18,229 nucleotides of DNA from an uncultured Eubacteriales bacterium (GCA_900554275.1 USGS01000029.1:1-18229); one strand, 5' to 3'. Shown: positions 1 to 6,931, counted from the first letter of the stretch. Program-made: numbers and translations. Notes: generated from the sequence alone by a model not told the origin.

Positions 1-24
1 AAGGAAACCGTCAGGGTTTCCTTT
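1..24. terminator. Short hairpin at the left window edge
   Basis: Perfect 9-bp arms (AAGGAAACC at 1-9, GGTTTCCTT at 15-23) around a 5-nt loop. On the plus strand it is followed by TTTCGCGTTT, a weak U-tract, so it may terminate a plus-strand gene lying to the left. The minus-strand tail is outside the window. Orientation is undecided. Confidence 0.45.
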
Positions 25-51
25 CGCGTTTAATCACCCGCCGCAGCGACC

Positions 52-92
52 AAAATAGCAAAATATAAAACAGTATTTTATTTTGCTATTTT
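52..92. repeat. AT-rich perfect inverted repeat (14-bp arms)
   Basis: AAAATAGCAAAATA at 52-65 is the exact reverse complement of 79-92. With one bulged base (66) the stem extends three pairs inward. It sits among three other hairpins in the gene-free stretch downstream of the histidine kinase. It could be a transcription-end structure, a protein-binding dyad or part of a dispersed intergenic element; the sequence does not decide. Confidence 0.5.
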
Positions 93-98
93 GCAGGC

Positions 99-138
99 AG
101 CTTGTCGGAAAAGTCCGAACGGGCTTTTTCGACAAGCT
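99..138. repeat. Long hairpin in the kinase downstream region
   Basis: Fifteen-bp arms at 99-113 and 124-138 with one G-U pair, plus C-G pairs inside the loop. It lies three bases from a second hairpin (142-169). Neither strand has a clear U-tract directly after the stem, so it is not a textbook terminator. Confidence 0.45.
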
Positions 139-141
139 GAG

Positions 142-169
142 GCCCCCGGCTTCGTGAGAAGCCGGGGGC
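142..169. terminator. GC-rich hairpin downstream of the histidine kinase
   Basis: Perfect 12-bp arms (GCCCCCGGCTTC at 142-153, complement at 158-169) with a GTGA loop, 14 bases past the kinase stop codon. It is the first structure met by transcription leaving the kinase and may stop or protect that mRNA. No U-tract follows on the minus strand, so intrinsic termination is uncertain. Confidence 0.45.
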
Positions 170-183
170 TTGTCTGTCCCATT

Positions 184-2355
184 TCAGTTTTTCTTCCACC
201 GCCGCAGCGTCCGTATCAGCACGGCGGACTCCAGCGGCTTTGCCAGATGCGCCGTCATGCCGGCCTCATAGGCCCGCTGCCGGTCGTCCGCAAAGGCGTG
301 GGCCGTCATGGCCACGATGGGCACAGCCGCCGCGTCCGGCCGCTCCAGCGCCCGGATGGCCCGGGTGGCCTGATAGCCGTCCATCACCGGCATCATCACG
401 TCCATCAGGATGGCGTCGAAGAAGCCCGCCGGGGACTCCCGGAAAATGTCAAGCGCCTCCTGTCCGTTCTGCGCTTTCGTCAGCTCTGCGCCGGCATTTT
501 CCAGCATGAACGCCGCGATCTCCATATTCAGGGTGTTGTCCTCCACCAGCAGCAGCCGCATCCCCTGCAGCTCGTCGGGCGCGGGTGCTTTCACCGCCTG
601 CGGGGGCAGCTCTCCGGGCTGGCAGATGCGGAAGGGCAGGATGACGCGGAACGTCGTCCCTTCACCCGGCTTGCTGGTAAAGGTGATCGTGCCGCCCATC
701 TTGTCCGCCAGACTCTTGGCGATGGGCATACCCAGTCCCGTGCCGCCGTAGGTGGACCGGGCGGTGCAGTGCTCCTGAGTAAAGGGCTCGAACAGATGCT
801 GCTGGTACTCCTCGCTCATACCGATGCCGGTGTCGGCACAGGTGAACTCGAACCAGGCGGTGTTCCCCTTGGTCTCCAGCTCCCGGCAGGACAGCGTCAC
901 CGAGCCGTTGTCCTTGTTGTACCGCACCGCGTTGCTGACCAGGTTCATCAGCAGCCGCTTCAGGTGTATGGGGCTGCCCACCAGCGCGGTGTGCTGCACC
1001 TCCCGGGGCTGCCACTCCATCCGGATACCCCGTCTCTTGGCGGTTTGCTCCAGCGGCACGCCCACAGCGTCCAGCAGGGGGATCAGGTCAAAGGGGATCT
1101 CCTCCAGGACCATCTCACCGGACTCCAGCTTGCCCATGTCCAGCACCTCGTTCACCAGCTCCAGCAGCAGGTGGGAGGTGTCCCGTATCTTCCTCCGGCA
1201 CTCGGACTGCTTTTCCGGGTCCTCCCGGAAGTATTCGCCGATCTCCACCAGGCCCAGGATGCCGTTGATGGGTGTCCGGATGTCATGGCTCATCCGCTGC
1301 AAAAACTCCGTTTTGGCCACGTTGGCACTTTCCGCCCTCCGGGCCTCCTCCTTCAGCCGTGCCTGGTACTCCCGATCCCGTGCCAGCTGCTGCTCGTGGT
1401 AGCCCTGCGCCGTTTTCCACTGGAACAGCAGCACCAGCAGAAGCGCCCCCACGTAGAACCCCAGGGCCACCATGGCGTTGGGAACGGTCGTGTCGAAGAT
1501 GGCCCGCTCCGGCAGAAGCGCGTACACATGATACGTCCTGCCGCGCTGGATCATGCCGAAGCTCCTGTGGGGGCTGTTGTCGCCGCTGCGCACCGTGAGC
1601 ATCTCGCCGTTCTTGCCCTGCTCATTGATGCTCCGCAGCATGGGGATGTCGTCTGCCTCCAGCCCCACCAGACTCTCATCGTTGGAGATGAGCACCGTCG
1701 TGCCGTCCGTCACCACGATCGTCCCGTTCCGCTCCGACCGATAGCCGTCCAGCAGGGTGGAAAAGTCCAGTCCGTAGCTGCTGACATACTCCGGCGGCGT
1801 CTTGTAGTAGGCCACCACGACCCCGTCGCCGTCCAGCTGTCCGCAGGCCGCCATGTCGATATACGACCCGTCCGCGGTATAGACCCGCACCGCATACGTC
1901 TTCTGCGGGTGATCGGCGGTGTCCAGCAGCACGCTTTTCTCCAGCTCCACTGCCAGCATCGTCTCCAGCGCCGGATCTTTTGCGTAGGAGACGACCACCT
2001 CGCCCGCTCTGTCCAGCAGCAGTATGCCGTTCAGATAGTGATCCAGCGTCAGCTCCCGCAGCATACTCTCATCCGCCGGCCCTTCCAGATACTGGATGTC
2101 CCGTGCCGCCTGCTTGGCCTCCTCGATCAACCGGATCAGCCCGCGCGTCTCCAGGGCCATGGAGGTCATCCGGTACGCGTCGCACCGCTTGCTGACATAG
2201 CCTGTCAAGCTGGCCAGATTTGCCTCGCCGGACGCCAGATCCGCCCGCACCGACAGCGCGATCACGCCGCCCATCAGCAGCACGAACAGCAGCGCCGCCG
2301 CGAAGTAGCGCACGCCCCGCCCTTTCCTCCGCGCCTTTTTCCCGTTCACCGCCAT
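184..2355 (-). CDS. Hybrid sensor histidine kinase/response regulator
   Basis: A 723-aa membrane hybrid kinase. Visible layout: positively charged N-terminus, membrane segment about 17-36, extracytoplasmic sensor region about 37-292, second membrane segment about 293-312, a charged coiled linker about 315-348, then HisKA with the H-box FLQRMSHDIRTPING (H357). The ATPase domain has its N-box at LMNLVSNAVRYN (469-480), G1 DTGIGM (508-513) and G2 GGTGLGM (537-543). A C-terminal receiver domain (about 599-717) has acidic VEDN, phospho-acceptor D652 in LMDVMMPVMDG and K706 in AKPLE. No HPt or DNA-binding output domain is present, so a phosphotransfer partner must be encoded elsewhere. Its ATG overlaps the stop of the upstream solute-binding lipoprotein (TGATG), implying coupled expression. 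I infer that the periplasmic-type binding protein feeds ligand information to the sensor region. The ligand cannot be told. Confidence 0.93.
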   Translation of the reverse strand: MAVNGKKARRKGRGVRYFAAALLFVLLMGGVIALSVRADLASGEANLASLTGYVSKRCDAYRMTSMALETRGLIRLIEEAKQAARDIQYLEGPADESMLRELTLDHYLNGILLLDRAGEVVVSYAKDPALETMLAVELEKSVLLDTADHPQKTYAVRVYTADGSYIDMAACGQLDGDGVVVAYYKTPPEYVSSYGLDFSTLLDGYRSERNGTIVVTDGTTVLISNDESLVGLEADDIPMLRSINEQGKNGEMLTVRSGDNSPHRSFGMIQRGRTYHVYALLPERAIFDTTVPNAMVALGFYVGALLLVLLFQWKTAQGYHEQQLARDREYQARLKEEARRAESANVAKTEFLQRMSHDIRTPINGILGLVEIGEYFREDPEKQSECRRKIRDTSHLLLELVNEVLDMGKLESGEMVLEEIPFDLIPLLDAVGVPLEQTAKRRGIRMEWQPREVQHTALVGSPIHLKRLLMNLVSNAVRYNKDNGSVTLSCRELETKGNTAWFEFTCADTGIGMSEEYQQHLFEPFTQEHCTARSTYGGTGLGMPIAKSLADKMGGTITFTSKPGEGTTFRVILPFRICQPGELPPQAVKAPAPDELQGMRLLLVEDNTLNMEIAAFMLENAGAELTKAQNGQEALDIFRESPAGFFDAILMDVMMPVMDGYQATRAIRALERPDAAAVPIVAMTAHAFADDRQRAYEAGMTAHLAKPLESAVLIRTLRRWKKN

Positions 2356-3170
2356 CAGCCGTCCACCTCCAGATACGCCGCCGCATCCGGCAGATACCGT
2401 CCGATGATAGCCTCCGCCGTGCCGTCCGCCCGCATTTCCGCCAGCGTTTCGTTCAGCGCCTGCTCCAGCCCCCGCTGGTCGTTCCGGTCAAAGGCCACGC
2501 CCAGCCCTACCGTCAGCAGCGGCTCGTCCAGAATGCGCATCTCCACGCCGTAGTCCGCCATATACTGCCGGATGGACGTCTCATGCGCCGCGATGGCGTC
2601 CGCGTAGCCCCTGCTCAGGAACGGATAGATCAGCTCCCGGTTCTGCAGCGAAAACAGCTGCCGCAGCCGGGGCAGGCCGAACTCGTCCGGGCTCAGGAAC
2701 ATCTCCTCCGGCTTGGTGGTGACCTGCACCGCCAGCACCCGGTCCTCCAGCTCCGCCAGCGTCGTGATGTCGCTGTCCGGCGACACCGCCACCACCTGCC
2801 GGCTGACCATATACGGCCCGGCCCAGCGGTACTCGTCCTCCCGGCCGTCCATGCTGAAGCAGCACCACACGCAGTCCAGATACCCGCTTTTCAGCAGCGC
2901 GCCCTTCTCCGCCCAGTCGATGAACCGGAACTCCGCCCGGTATCCCATCCGCCGCAGCGCCTCCGTCGCCAGCTCGACGTCGATGCCCGCCGGCGTGCCG
3001 TCCGGCCCGATATAGCTGTACGGCGGGTATGTGTCCACGCCCACCACCAGCGTCGGCAGCGCCTCGTCCGCCGTGCTCTCCTGCGCGGTATTCTCCTGAC
3101 CGCAGCCTGCCAGCAGCCCCGCCGCCAGCGCCAGTGCCAGCAGCAGGCTGTATATGCGTTTTCTCCTCAT
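2355..3170 (-). CDS. Solute-binding lipoprotein, family 3 (amino-acid type)
   Basis: A 271-aa extracellular solute-binding protein. I chose the ATG at 3170 because it follows AAGGAG and gives a proper lipoprotein signal: MRRKR, a hydrophobic stretch, then the lipobox LLAGC with the lipidated Cys at residue 23. A longer frame upstream runs through the promoter. The mature part opens with TLVVGVDTYPPYSYIGPDGTPAGIDVE-like sequence typical of SBP_bac_3 proteins (polar amino-acid binding or sensor binding domains) and continues with RFIDWAEKGALLKSGYLD. No permease or ATPase gene is adjacent; the partner is the histidine kinase, whose start overlaps this stop. A role as a ligand-sensing subunit is therefore more likely than transport, by inference. 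Three Cys (C23 and the CVWCC cluster) are notable. Confidence 0.9.
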   Translation of the reverse strand: MRRKRIYSLLLALALAAGLLAGCGQENTAQESTADEALPTLVVGVDTYPPYSYIGPDGTPAGIDVELATEALRRMGYRAEFRFIDWAEKGALLKSGYLDCVWCCFSMDGREDEYRWAGPYMVSRQVVAVSPDSDITTLAELEDRVLAVQVTTKPEEMFLSPDEFGLPRLRQLFSLQNRELIYPFLSRGYADAIAAHETSIRQYMADYGVEMRILDEPLLTVGLGVAFDRNDQRGLEQALNETLAEMRADGTAEAIIGRYLPDAAAYLEVDG

Positions 3171-3211
3171 TTGCGTCTCCTTACCGTTAAGAAGCTGAAA
3201 AAGCTGCCCTA

Positions 3212-3240
3212 AGTATATCCCCTGCTCTCCCCGATTGCAA
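3212..3240 (-). promoter_or_regulatory. Sigma-A promoter of the SBP-kinase operon
   Basis: On the minus strand, TTGCAA (3235-3240), a 17-bp spacer and TATACT (3212-3217). Transcription would start near 3205, about 35 nt before the lipoprotein ATG. Confidence 0.7.
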
Positions 3241-3284
3241 GAGGTGATTCCTCTTCGTCCCCTCGCCGGAGCTTGAAATTCCCC

Positions 3285-3313
3285 TTGCCAAACCCTCACC
3301 TGCATAGTATAAT
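3285..3313 (+). promoter_or_regulatory. Sigma-A promoter of the TetR-LRR operon
   Basis: TTGCCA (3285-3290), a 17-bp spacer and a perfect TATAAT (3308-3313). It is divergent from the lipoprotein promoter, about 45 bp away. Confidence 0.75.
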
Positions 3314-3329
3314 ATTGATACATATATTA
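3310..3329. promoter_or_regulatory. Candidate operator of the TetR-type regulator
   Basis: Inverted repeat TAATAT-N8-ATATTA (3310-3315 and 3324-3329) overlaps the -10 element and predicted start site. Position and dyad form suit autorepression by the regulator encoded just downstream. AT-richness makes chance symmetry possible. Confidence 0.4.
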
Positions 3330-3354
3330 AATTCATCACGAAAGAGGGATTTCT

Positions 3355-4056
3355 ATGGCACTGCGAAAGGACACGCTGGCGACAAAGCGCCGCATCCTCT
3401 CGGTATGCGTCCGCCTGTTTTTGCAGCAGGGCTACCACGCCACGCCCATCAGTCAGATCACGGCGGAGGCCAACGTCTCCGTCGGTACGTTTCAGAACAT
3501 CTTCCGCACCAAGGACGCGGTGCTCCACGAGCTCATCGGCTTCATGTTCAGCGGTCAGTTTGCCGCCGCCCGCCGCATGACGGGCCTGGACCTGCCGCCG
3601 CTGTATATCTACGCCGCCGAAACGGCCATCCAGCTGGCCCTGACGGAGCTGAACGAGAACCTCCGCGACATCTACCTGGTGGCCTACTCCCTGCCCGAGA
3701 CCTCCGAGTACATCCACCGCCAGACGGCGGCGGAGCTGCTGTCCATCTTCGGCCCGAACTTCCCCGGCTGCGGCCCGCAGGACTTCTACGAGCTGGAGAT
3801 CGGCACGGCGGGCCTCATGCGGGGCTACATGGCCGAAAAGTGCGGCCTCTACTTCCCCCTGGAGCGCAAGCTGGAGCGCTTCCTCACGGCGGCCATGCGT
3901 GTTTACAGAGTTCCCGAACCGGACCAGCAGGCCGTCCTGTCCTACATCGCCGGGCTGGACGTAAAGGCCCTGGCCTCCGGCGTGATGCAGCGTCTTTTCT
4001 CCCTGCTGGAGATGACATTCGACTTCAAACTGACCGGAACGGAGGAAACCACATGA
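3355..4056 (+). CDS. TetR/AcrR-family transcriptional regulator
   Basis: A 233-aa protein with the N-terminal TetR helix-turn-helix at about residues 10-56: KRRILSVCVRLFLQQGYHAT, then PISQITAEANVSVGTFQNIF followed by RTKDAVLHEL. The rest is the variable, mostly helical ligand/dimer domain, about 170 residues. The ATG follows an AGAGGGA ribosome site. A TATAAT promoter and a dyad over it lie directly upstream, suggesting autoregulation. The stop overlaps the start of the LRR surface-protein gene (ATGA), so both are likely made from one mRNA, and the surface protein is probably under the control of this regulator. The inducer is unknown. Confidence 0.88.
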   Translation: MALRKDTLATKRRILSVCVRLFLQQGYHATPISQITAEANVSVGTFQNIFRTKDAVLHELIGFMFSGQFAAARRMTGLDLPPLYIYAAETAIQLALTELNENLRDIYLVAYSLPETSEYIHRQTAAELLSIFGPNFPGCGPQDFYELEIGTAGLMRGYMAEKCGLYFPLERKLERFLTAAMRVYRVPEPDQQAVLSYIAGLDVKALASGVMQRLFSLLEMTFDFKLTGTEETT

Positions 4057-6602
4057 ACAGAAAACTGCTCACCGCCCTGCTCGCCCTGTGTGCGGCCCTC
4101 TGCCTGCTGCCTGCGTTGGCCCTTGCCGAGGGCGCGGCAGACGTGGCCATCGACCCCACCAACTTCCCGGACGCAAACTTCCGCACCTATGTCTCCACCT
4201 TTGACACGGACAACGACGACCGCTTGACCCCTGCGGAGCTCGCCGCGGTCGAGAATATGGCCCTTTACAATAAGTCCATCGGCGACCTCACGGGTATTGA
4301 ACACTTCACCGCCTTGACAGAGCTGGACTGCCGCCGGAATCAACTGACCTCGTTGGATCTCAGCAAAAACACGGCGCTGCAAGTGCTGAACTGCAATAAC
4401 AACCCACTGACCTCGCTGGTTCTCGGTGGGAACACCGCCTTGACGAAGCTGTCCTGCACCAACAACCAACTGACCTCATTGGATCTCAGCAAAAATACGG
4501 CGCTGCAAGTGCTGGACTGCGAAGGCAACCAACTGACCTCGCTGGATGTCAGTAATAACACTGCCTTGAAGGAGCTGTACTGCGGCGACAACCCACTAAC
4601 CTCGCTGGACGTCAGCGCCAACACCGCTTTGACGGATCTGAACTGCATCAACACCCAACGGACCTCGCTGGATGTCAGCAAGAATACCGCCTTGACGAGC
4701 CTGCTCTGCGGCGACAACCAACTGACCTCGCTGGATGTCAGCGCCAACACCGCCTTGACGAGTCTGCTCTGCGCCAAGAACCAACTGACCTCGCTGGATG
4801 TCAGCAAGAACACCGCCTTGACGGATCTGGACTGCCGCTGGAATCAACTGACCTGGCTGGATGTCAGCAAGAACACCGCCTTGACGGATCTGGACTGCCG
4901 CTGGAATCAACTGACCTCATTGGATCTCAGCGCGAACACAAAATTGTCTTTCTCGCACTGTTCTACTAATGACAATACATACCGGCTCACGCTGGATGAG
5001 AGCCGCACCCTTGACCTCACCACCCTGCCGGGCAGCTTCGACGTCACTAAGGCCAGCTACTGGAGCGGCGGAACGGTCGCCGATACTGTTCTGACGGTGG
5101 ACGGCGGCGCGGAGCAGGTCACCTACAGCTATGCCTGCGGGAACGACATCACCGCCTACTTCACGCTCACGTGCGACAAGGCGCGCTACACCGTCACCTT
5201 CGGCAACGACCGAGCGCCTGCGCAGACCGTGACCCACGGCGAAACGGCCGTCGAGCCTCCCAAGCCCACCTCGCCCGGCCACATTTTCAAAGCATGGTAT
5301 GCGGGGAACGCACCCTATGACTTTAACACGCCCGTCACCCAGAACCTTCATCTGGAGGACTGGTGGAATATCTGCAGCCACAGCGGCAGCACGGAAAAAT
5401 CCACCTGCACCGCCACCGCCGTCTGCACCGTCTGCGGCGGCAAGATCCGCACCCTCAAGCACCTTTGGGGCGCATGGCTGCCTGACAGCGGCGCGGCCAC
5501 CCACACCCGCACCTGCACCCGCGGCGTCCCCCACACGGAGACCGAAGCCTGCGCCGATAATAACAAAGACCATACCTGCGACACCTGCGGCAAAGTCCTG
5601 ACTCAGTGCGCCGACGGAAACAGCGACCACGCCTGTGACCTCTGCGGCAAAGTCCTGACCCAGTGCGCCGACGGAAACAGCGACCACGCCTGCGACCTCT
5701 GCGGCAAAGTGCTGACCCAGTGCGCCGACGGAAACAGCGACCATGCCTGTGACCTCTGCGGCAAAGTGCTGACCCAGTGCGGCGACGGAAACAGCGACCA
5801 CGCCTGTGACCTCTGCGGCAAAGTGCTGACCCAGTGCGCCGATGGAAACAGCGACCACGCCTGCGACCTCTGCGGCAAAGTCCTGACCCAGTGCGCCGAC
5901 GGAAACAGCGACCATGCCTGTGACCTCTGCGGCAAAGTCCTCACCGTCCACACCGGCGGCAGGGCCACCTGCACCGCCCCGGCGTCCTGCGCCATCTGCG
6001 GCCAGCCCTACGGCGAGAAGGACGCCGCCGCCCATGCGGCCCTGAACCATGTCCCCGCCCGGGCCGCCACCACCGAGGCGGAGGGCAATATCGAGTATTG
6101 GCGCTGCACCGGCTGCGATACGTATTATCGGGACGCGGCGGCCAAGACCCCGATCACCCTCGCCGATACCGTCACCCCCCGGCGCATCCCCCACCGTTAC
6201 AGCGGCCCGTCCATCTCCGTGCTCGAAACGTCCTATTATGACGGCGGACGCACCGGCCTGACGTTCATCAGCAGCGCCAGCTTCGACAGCTTCAAGGGCG
6301 TGCAGGTGGACGGCAAGACCCTCGCCGCCAGGAACTACATCGCCGGGCGCGGCAGCATTGAGGTCTACCTCAAGCCCGCCTATCTCCGCACCCTGACCAA
6401 CGGCGACCATATCGTGACCATCCTCTCCGCGGAGGGTGATGTCTCCGCGGTGTTCGCCGTCAGCGTCACCGCCGGCAGCGTCACCGGCGGCAAGACCAGC
6501 CCCACCACCTTCGACCCCGGCGTCGCCGCCTGCGCGGCGGCGGCCCTGGTGTCCCTCACCGGCCTGACCCTCCTGCCCCGCAAGCGCCGCAAGGAGGACT
6601 GA
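4053..6602 (+). CDS. Secreted LRR and Cys-repeat surface protein with C-terminal anchor
   Basis: An 849-aa exported protein. The ATG (4053) follows GGAGG and overlaps the TetR stop. Residues 1-25 form a signal peptide ending ALALAEG. Residues about 32-66 contain an EF-hand-like Ca2+ motif (FDTDNDDRLTPAEL). Residues 86-295 are ten 21-residue leucine-rich repeats of the pattern TALtxLxCxxNqLTSLDvSkN. Residues about 378-436 resemble an InlB B-type (Listeria-Bacteroides) repeat (YTVTFGNDRAPAQTVTHGE ending in a YDFNTPVTQN-like segment). Residues 500-632 are seven 19-residue Cys-rich repeats. A segment near 720-810 ends in a beta-rich X2-like module (EVYLKPAYLRTLTNGDH). The C-terminus has the anchor pattern SPTTFDPGVA, a hydrophobic span and RKRRKED. 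This is probably a cell-surface adhesin or host/matrix-contact protein; partner unknown. No enzyme domain is recognised. Confidence 0.9.
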   Translation: MNRKLLTALLALCAALCLLPALALAEGAADVAIDPTNFPDANFRTYVSTFDTDNDDRLTPAELAAVENMALYNKSIGDLTGIEHFTALTELDCRRNQLTSLDLSKNTALQVLNCNNNPLTSLVLGGNTALTKLSCTNNQLTSLDLSKNTALQVLDCEGNQLTSLDVSNNTALKELYCGDNPLTSLDVSANTALTDLNCINTQRTSLDVSKNTALTSLLCGDNQLTSLDVSANTALTSLLCAKNQLTSLDVSKNTALTDLDCRWNQLTWLDVSKNTALTDLDCRWNQLTSLDLSANTKLSFSHCSTNDNTYRLTLDESRTLDLTTLPGSFDVTKASYWSGGTVADTVLTVDGGAEQVTYSYACGNDITAYFTLTCDKARYTVTFGNDRAPAQTVTHGETAVEPPKPTSPGHIFKAWYAGNAPYDFNTPVTQNLHLEDWWNICSHSGSTEKSTCTATAVCTVCGGKIRTLKHLWGAWLPDSGAATHTRTCTRGVPHTETEACADNNKDHTCDTCGKVLTQCADGNSDHACDLCGKVLTQCADGNSDHACDLCGKVLTQCADGNSDHACDLCGKVLTQCGDGNSDHACDLCGKVLTQCADGNSDHACDLCGKVLTQCADGNSDHACDLCGKVLTVHTGGRATCTAPASCAICGQPYGEKDAAAHAALNHVPARAATTEAEGNIEYWRCTGCDTYYRDAAAKTPITLADTVTPRRIPHRYSGPSISVLETSYYDGGRTGLTFISSASFDSFKGVQVDGKTLAARNYIAGRGSIEVYLKPAYLRTLTNGDHIVTILSAEGDVSAVFAVSVTAGSVTGGKTSPTTFDPGVAACAAAALVSLTGLTLLPRKRRKED
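4308..4937 (+). repeat. Ten tandem 63-bp leucine-rich repeat units
   Basis: Each unit encodes 21 residues; all ten are in register. The first half of each unit has a conserved Cys (LxCxxN) and the second half is LTSLDvSkN. The last two units are nearly identical DNA through GACGGATCTGGACTGCCGC and beyond, pointing to a recent duplication. A degenerate eleventh unit (TKLSFSHCS) caps the array. Confidence 0.93.
5550..5948 (+). repeat. Seven tandem 57-bp Cys-rich repeat units
   Basis: Seven 19-residue units of CADGNSDHACDLCGKVLTQ type. The first is diverged (CADNNKDHTCDTCGKVLTQ), the fifth has CGD, and the last ends LTV. Units 2-7 differ mainly by single synonymous bases, implying recent expansion. 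Each unit offers a DxNxDH acidic turn and a CxxC pair plus one more Cys, compatible with metal binding or disulfides. Confidence 0.95.
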
Positions 6603-6639
6603 CCTCTGAACAGAGCGGACTTCTGAAAAGACCAATTCA

Positions 6640-6686
6640 AAAATAAAAAATGAGGAAGGGAGGGGCGAAGCCCCTCCCTTCCTCAT
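6640..6686 (-). terminator. Strong hairpin after the LRR gene, U-tract on the minus strand
   Basis: Perfect 17-bp arms (6650-6666 and 6670-6686) with a 3-nt GAA loop. The A-rich run 6640-6649 gives a U-rich tail only for minus-strand transcription. On the plus strand the stem is followed by GCCTCCGCCGCC. It may still define the 3' end of the LRR mRNA, but as written it is an intrinsic terminator facing the end of that gene. Confidence 0.7.
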
Positions 6687-6710
6687 GCCTCCGCCGCCTT
6701 TCTCTCCACT

Positions 6711-6741
6711 TTGCACAAAAATAATTGACATTTTTGTGCAA
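6711..6741. promoter_or_regulatory. Large dyad operator over the aminotransferase -35
   Basis: TTGCACAAAAAT (6711-6722) and its exact reverse complement (6730-6741) flank 7 bases. The -35 TTGACA (6725-6730) sits at the centre. A repressor bound here would block the promoter. The half-site core TTGCACAAA recurs at 6882-6890. The cognate regulator is not identifiable. Confidence 0.65.
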
Positions 6742-6753
6742 TTAGCGTAAAAT
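6725..6753 (+). promoter_or_regulatory. Sigma-A promoter of the aminotransferase
   Basis: Perfect TTGACA (6725-6730), a 17-bp spacer and TAAAAT (6748-6753). The start would be near 6760, leaving an unusually long leader of about 170 nt before the ATG. Confidence 0.8.
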
Positions 6754-6801
6754 GGGCTTCAAAGCCGGAAAACCCCTGCCCGCATACAAGGTGTTATAAA
6801 G

Positions 6802-6858
6802 TTTTTCCACTTTTTTCTATATTTTTTCAAGTTATTTCCGGATTTTTTCAACATTTTT
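6802..6858. promoter_or_regulatory. Phased T-tracts in the aminotransferase leader
   Basis: T-runs begin at 6802, 6811, 6822, 6835, 6843 and 6854, an average spacing of 10.4 bp. The fourth is only three Ts. Runs in phase with the helical repeat are the known signature of intrinsically bent DNA. The region also contains no ORF and no clear RNA hairpin. Confidence 0.45.
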
Positions 6859-6881
6859 CCACGTCGTCGGTTGCCGTCAGA

Positions 6882-6890
6882 TTGCACAAA
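6882..6890 (+). promoter_or_regulatory. Third copy of the TTGCACAAA half-site
   Basis: An exact 9-base copy of the operator half-site core lies in the leader, about 40 bp before the aminotransferase start codon. It could be an auxiliary binding site for the same regulator. Confidence 0.4.
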
Positions 6891-6931
6891 TTTACGATAT
6901 TTCAATAAACATATCATAAGGAGGAGCTCAC

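Noticed and set aside
91..2553. 820-residue plus-strand open frame
   Set aside because: It lies antisense to the histidine kinase and lipoprotein genes, which have clear domain motifs and start signals. The frame is rich in His, Gln, Arg and Pro with no family resemblance, as expected of a GC-rich shadow.
4308..4937. Insertion or phase-variable non-coding repeats
   Set aside because: The 63-bp periodicity is exactly 21 codons in an open frame with LRR consensus, so it is a protein repeat.
5550..5948. CRISPR array
   Set aside because: Repeats are contiguous 57-bp units without unique spacers and translate in frame as part of a surface protein.
4917..6731. 604-residue minus-strand frame opposite the LRR gene
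   Set aside because: Its repeats are mirror translations of the Cys-repeat DNA (VAVSVGALGQ...). It has no ribosome site, and the minus-strand terminator lies near its start.
6882..6911. Second promoter close to the aminotransferase start (TTGCAC as -35)
   Set aside because: No acceptable -10 occurs at 16-18 bp; the best hexamers match TATAAT at about half the positions.
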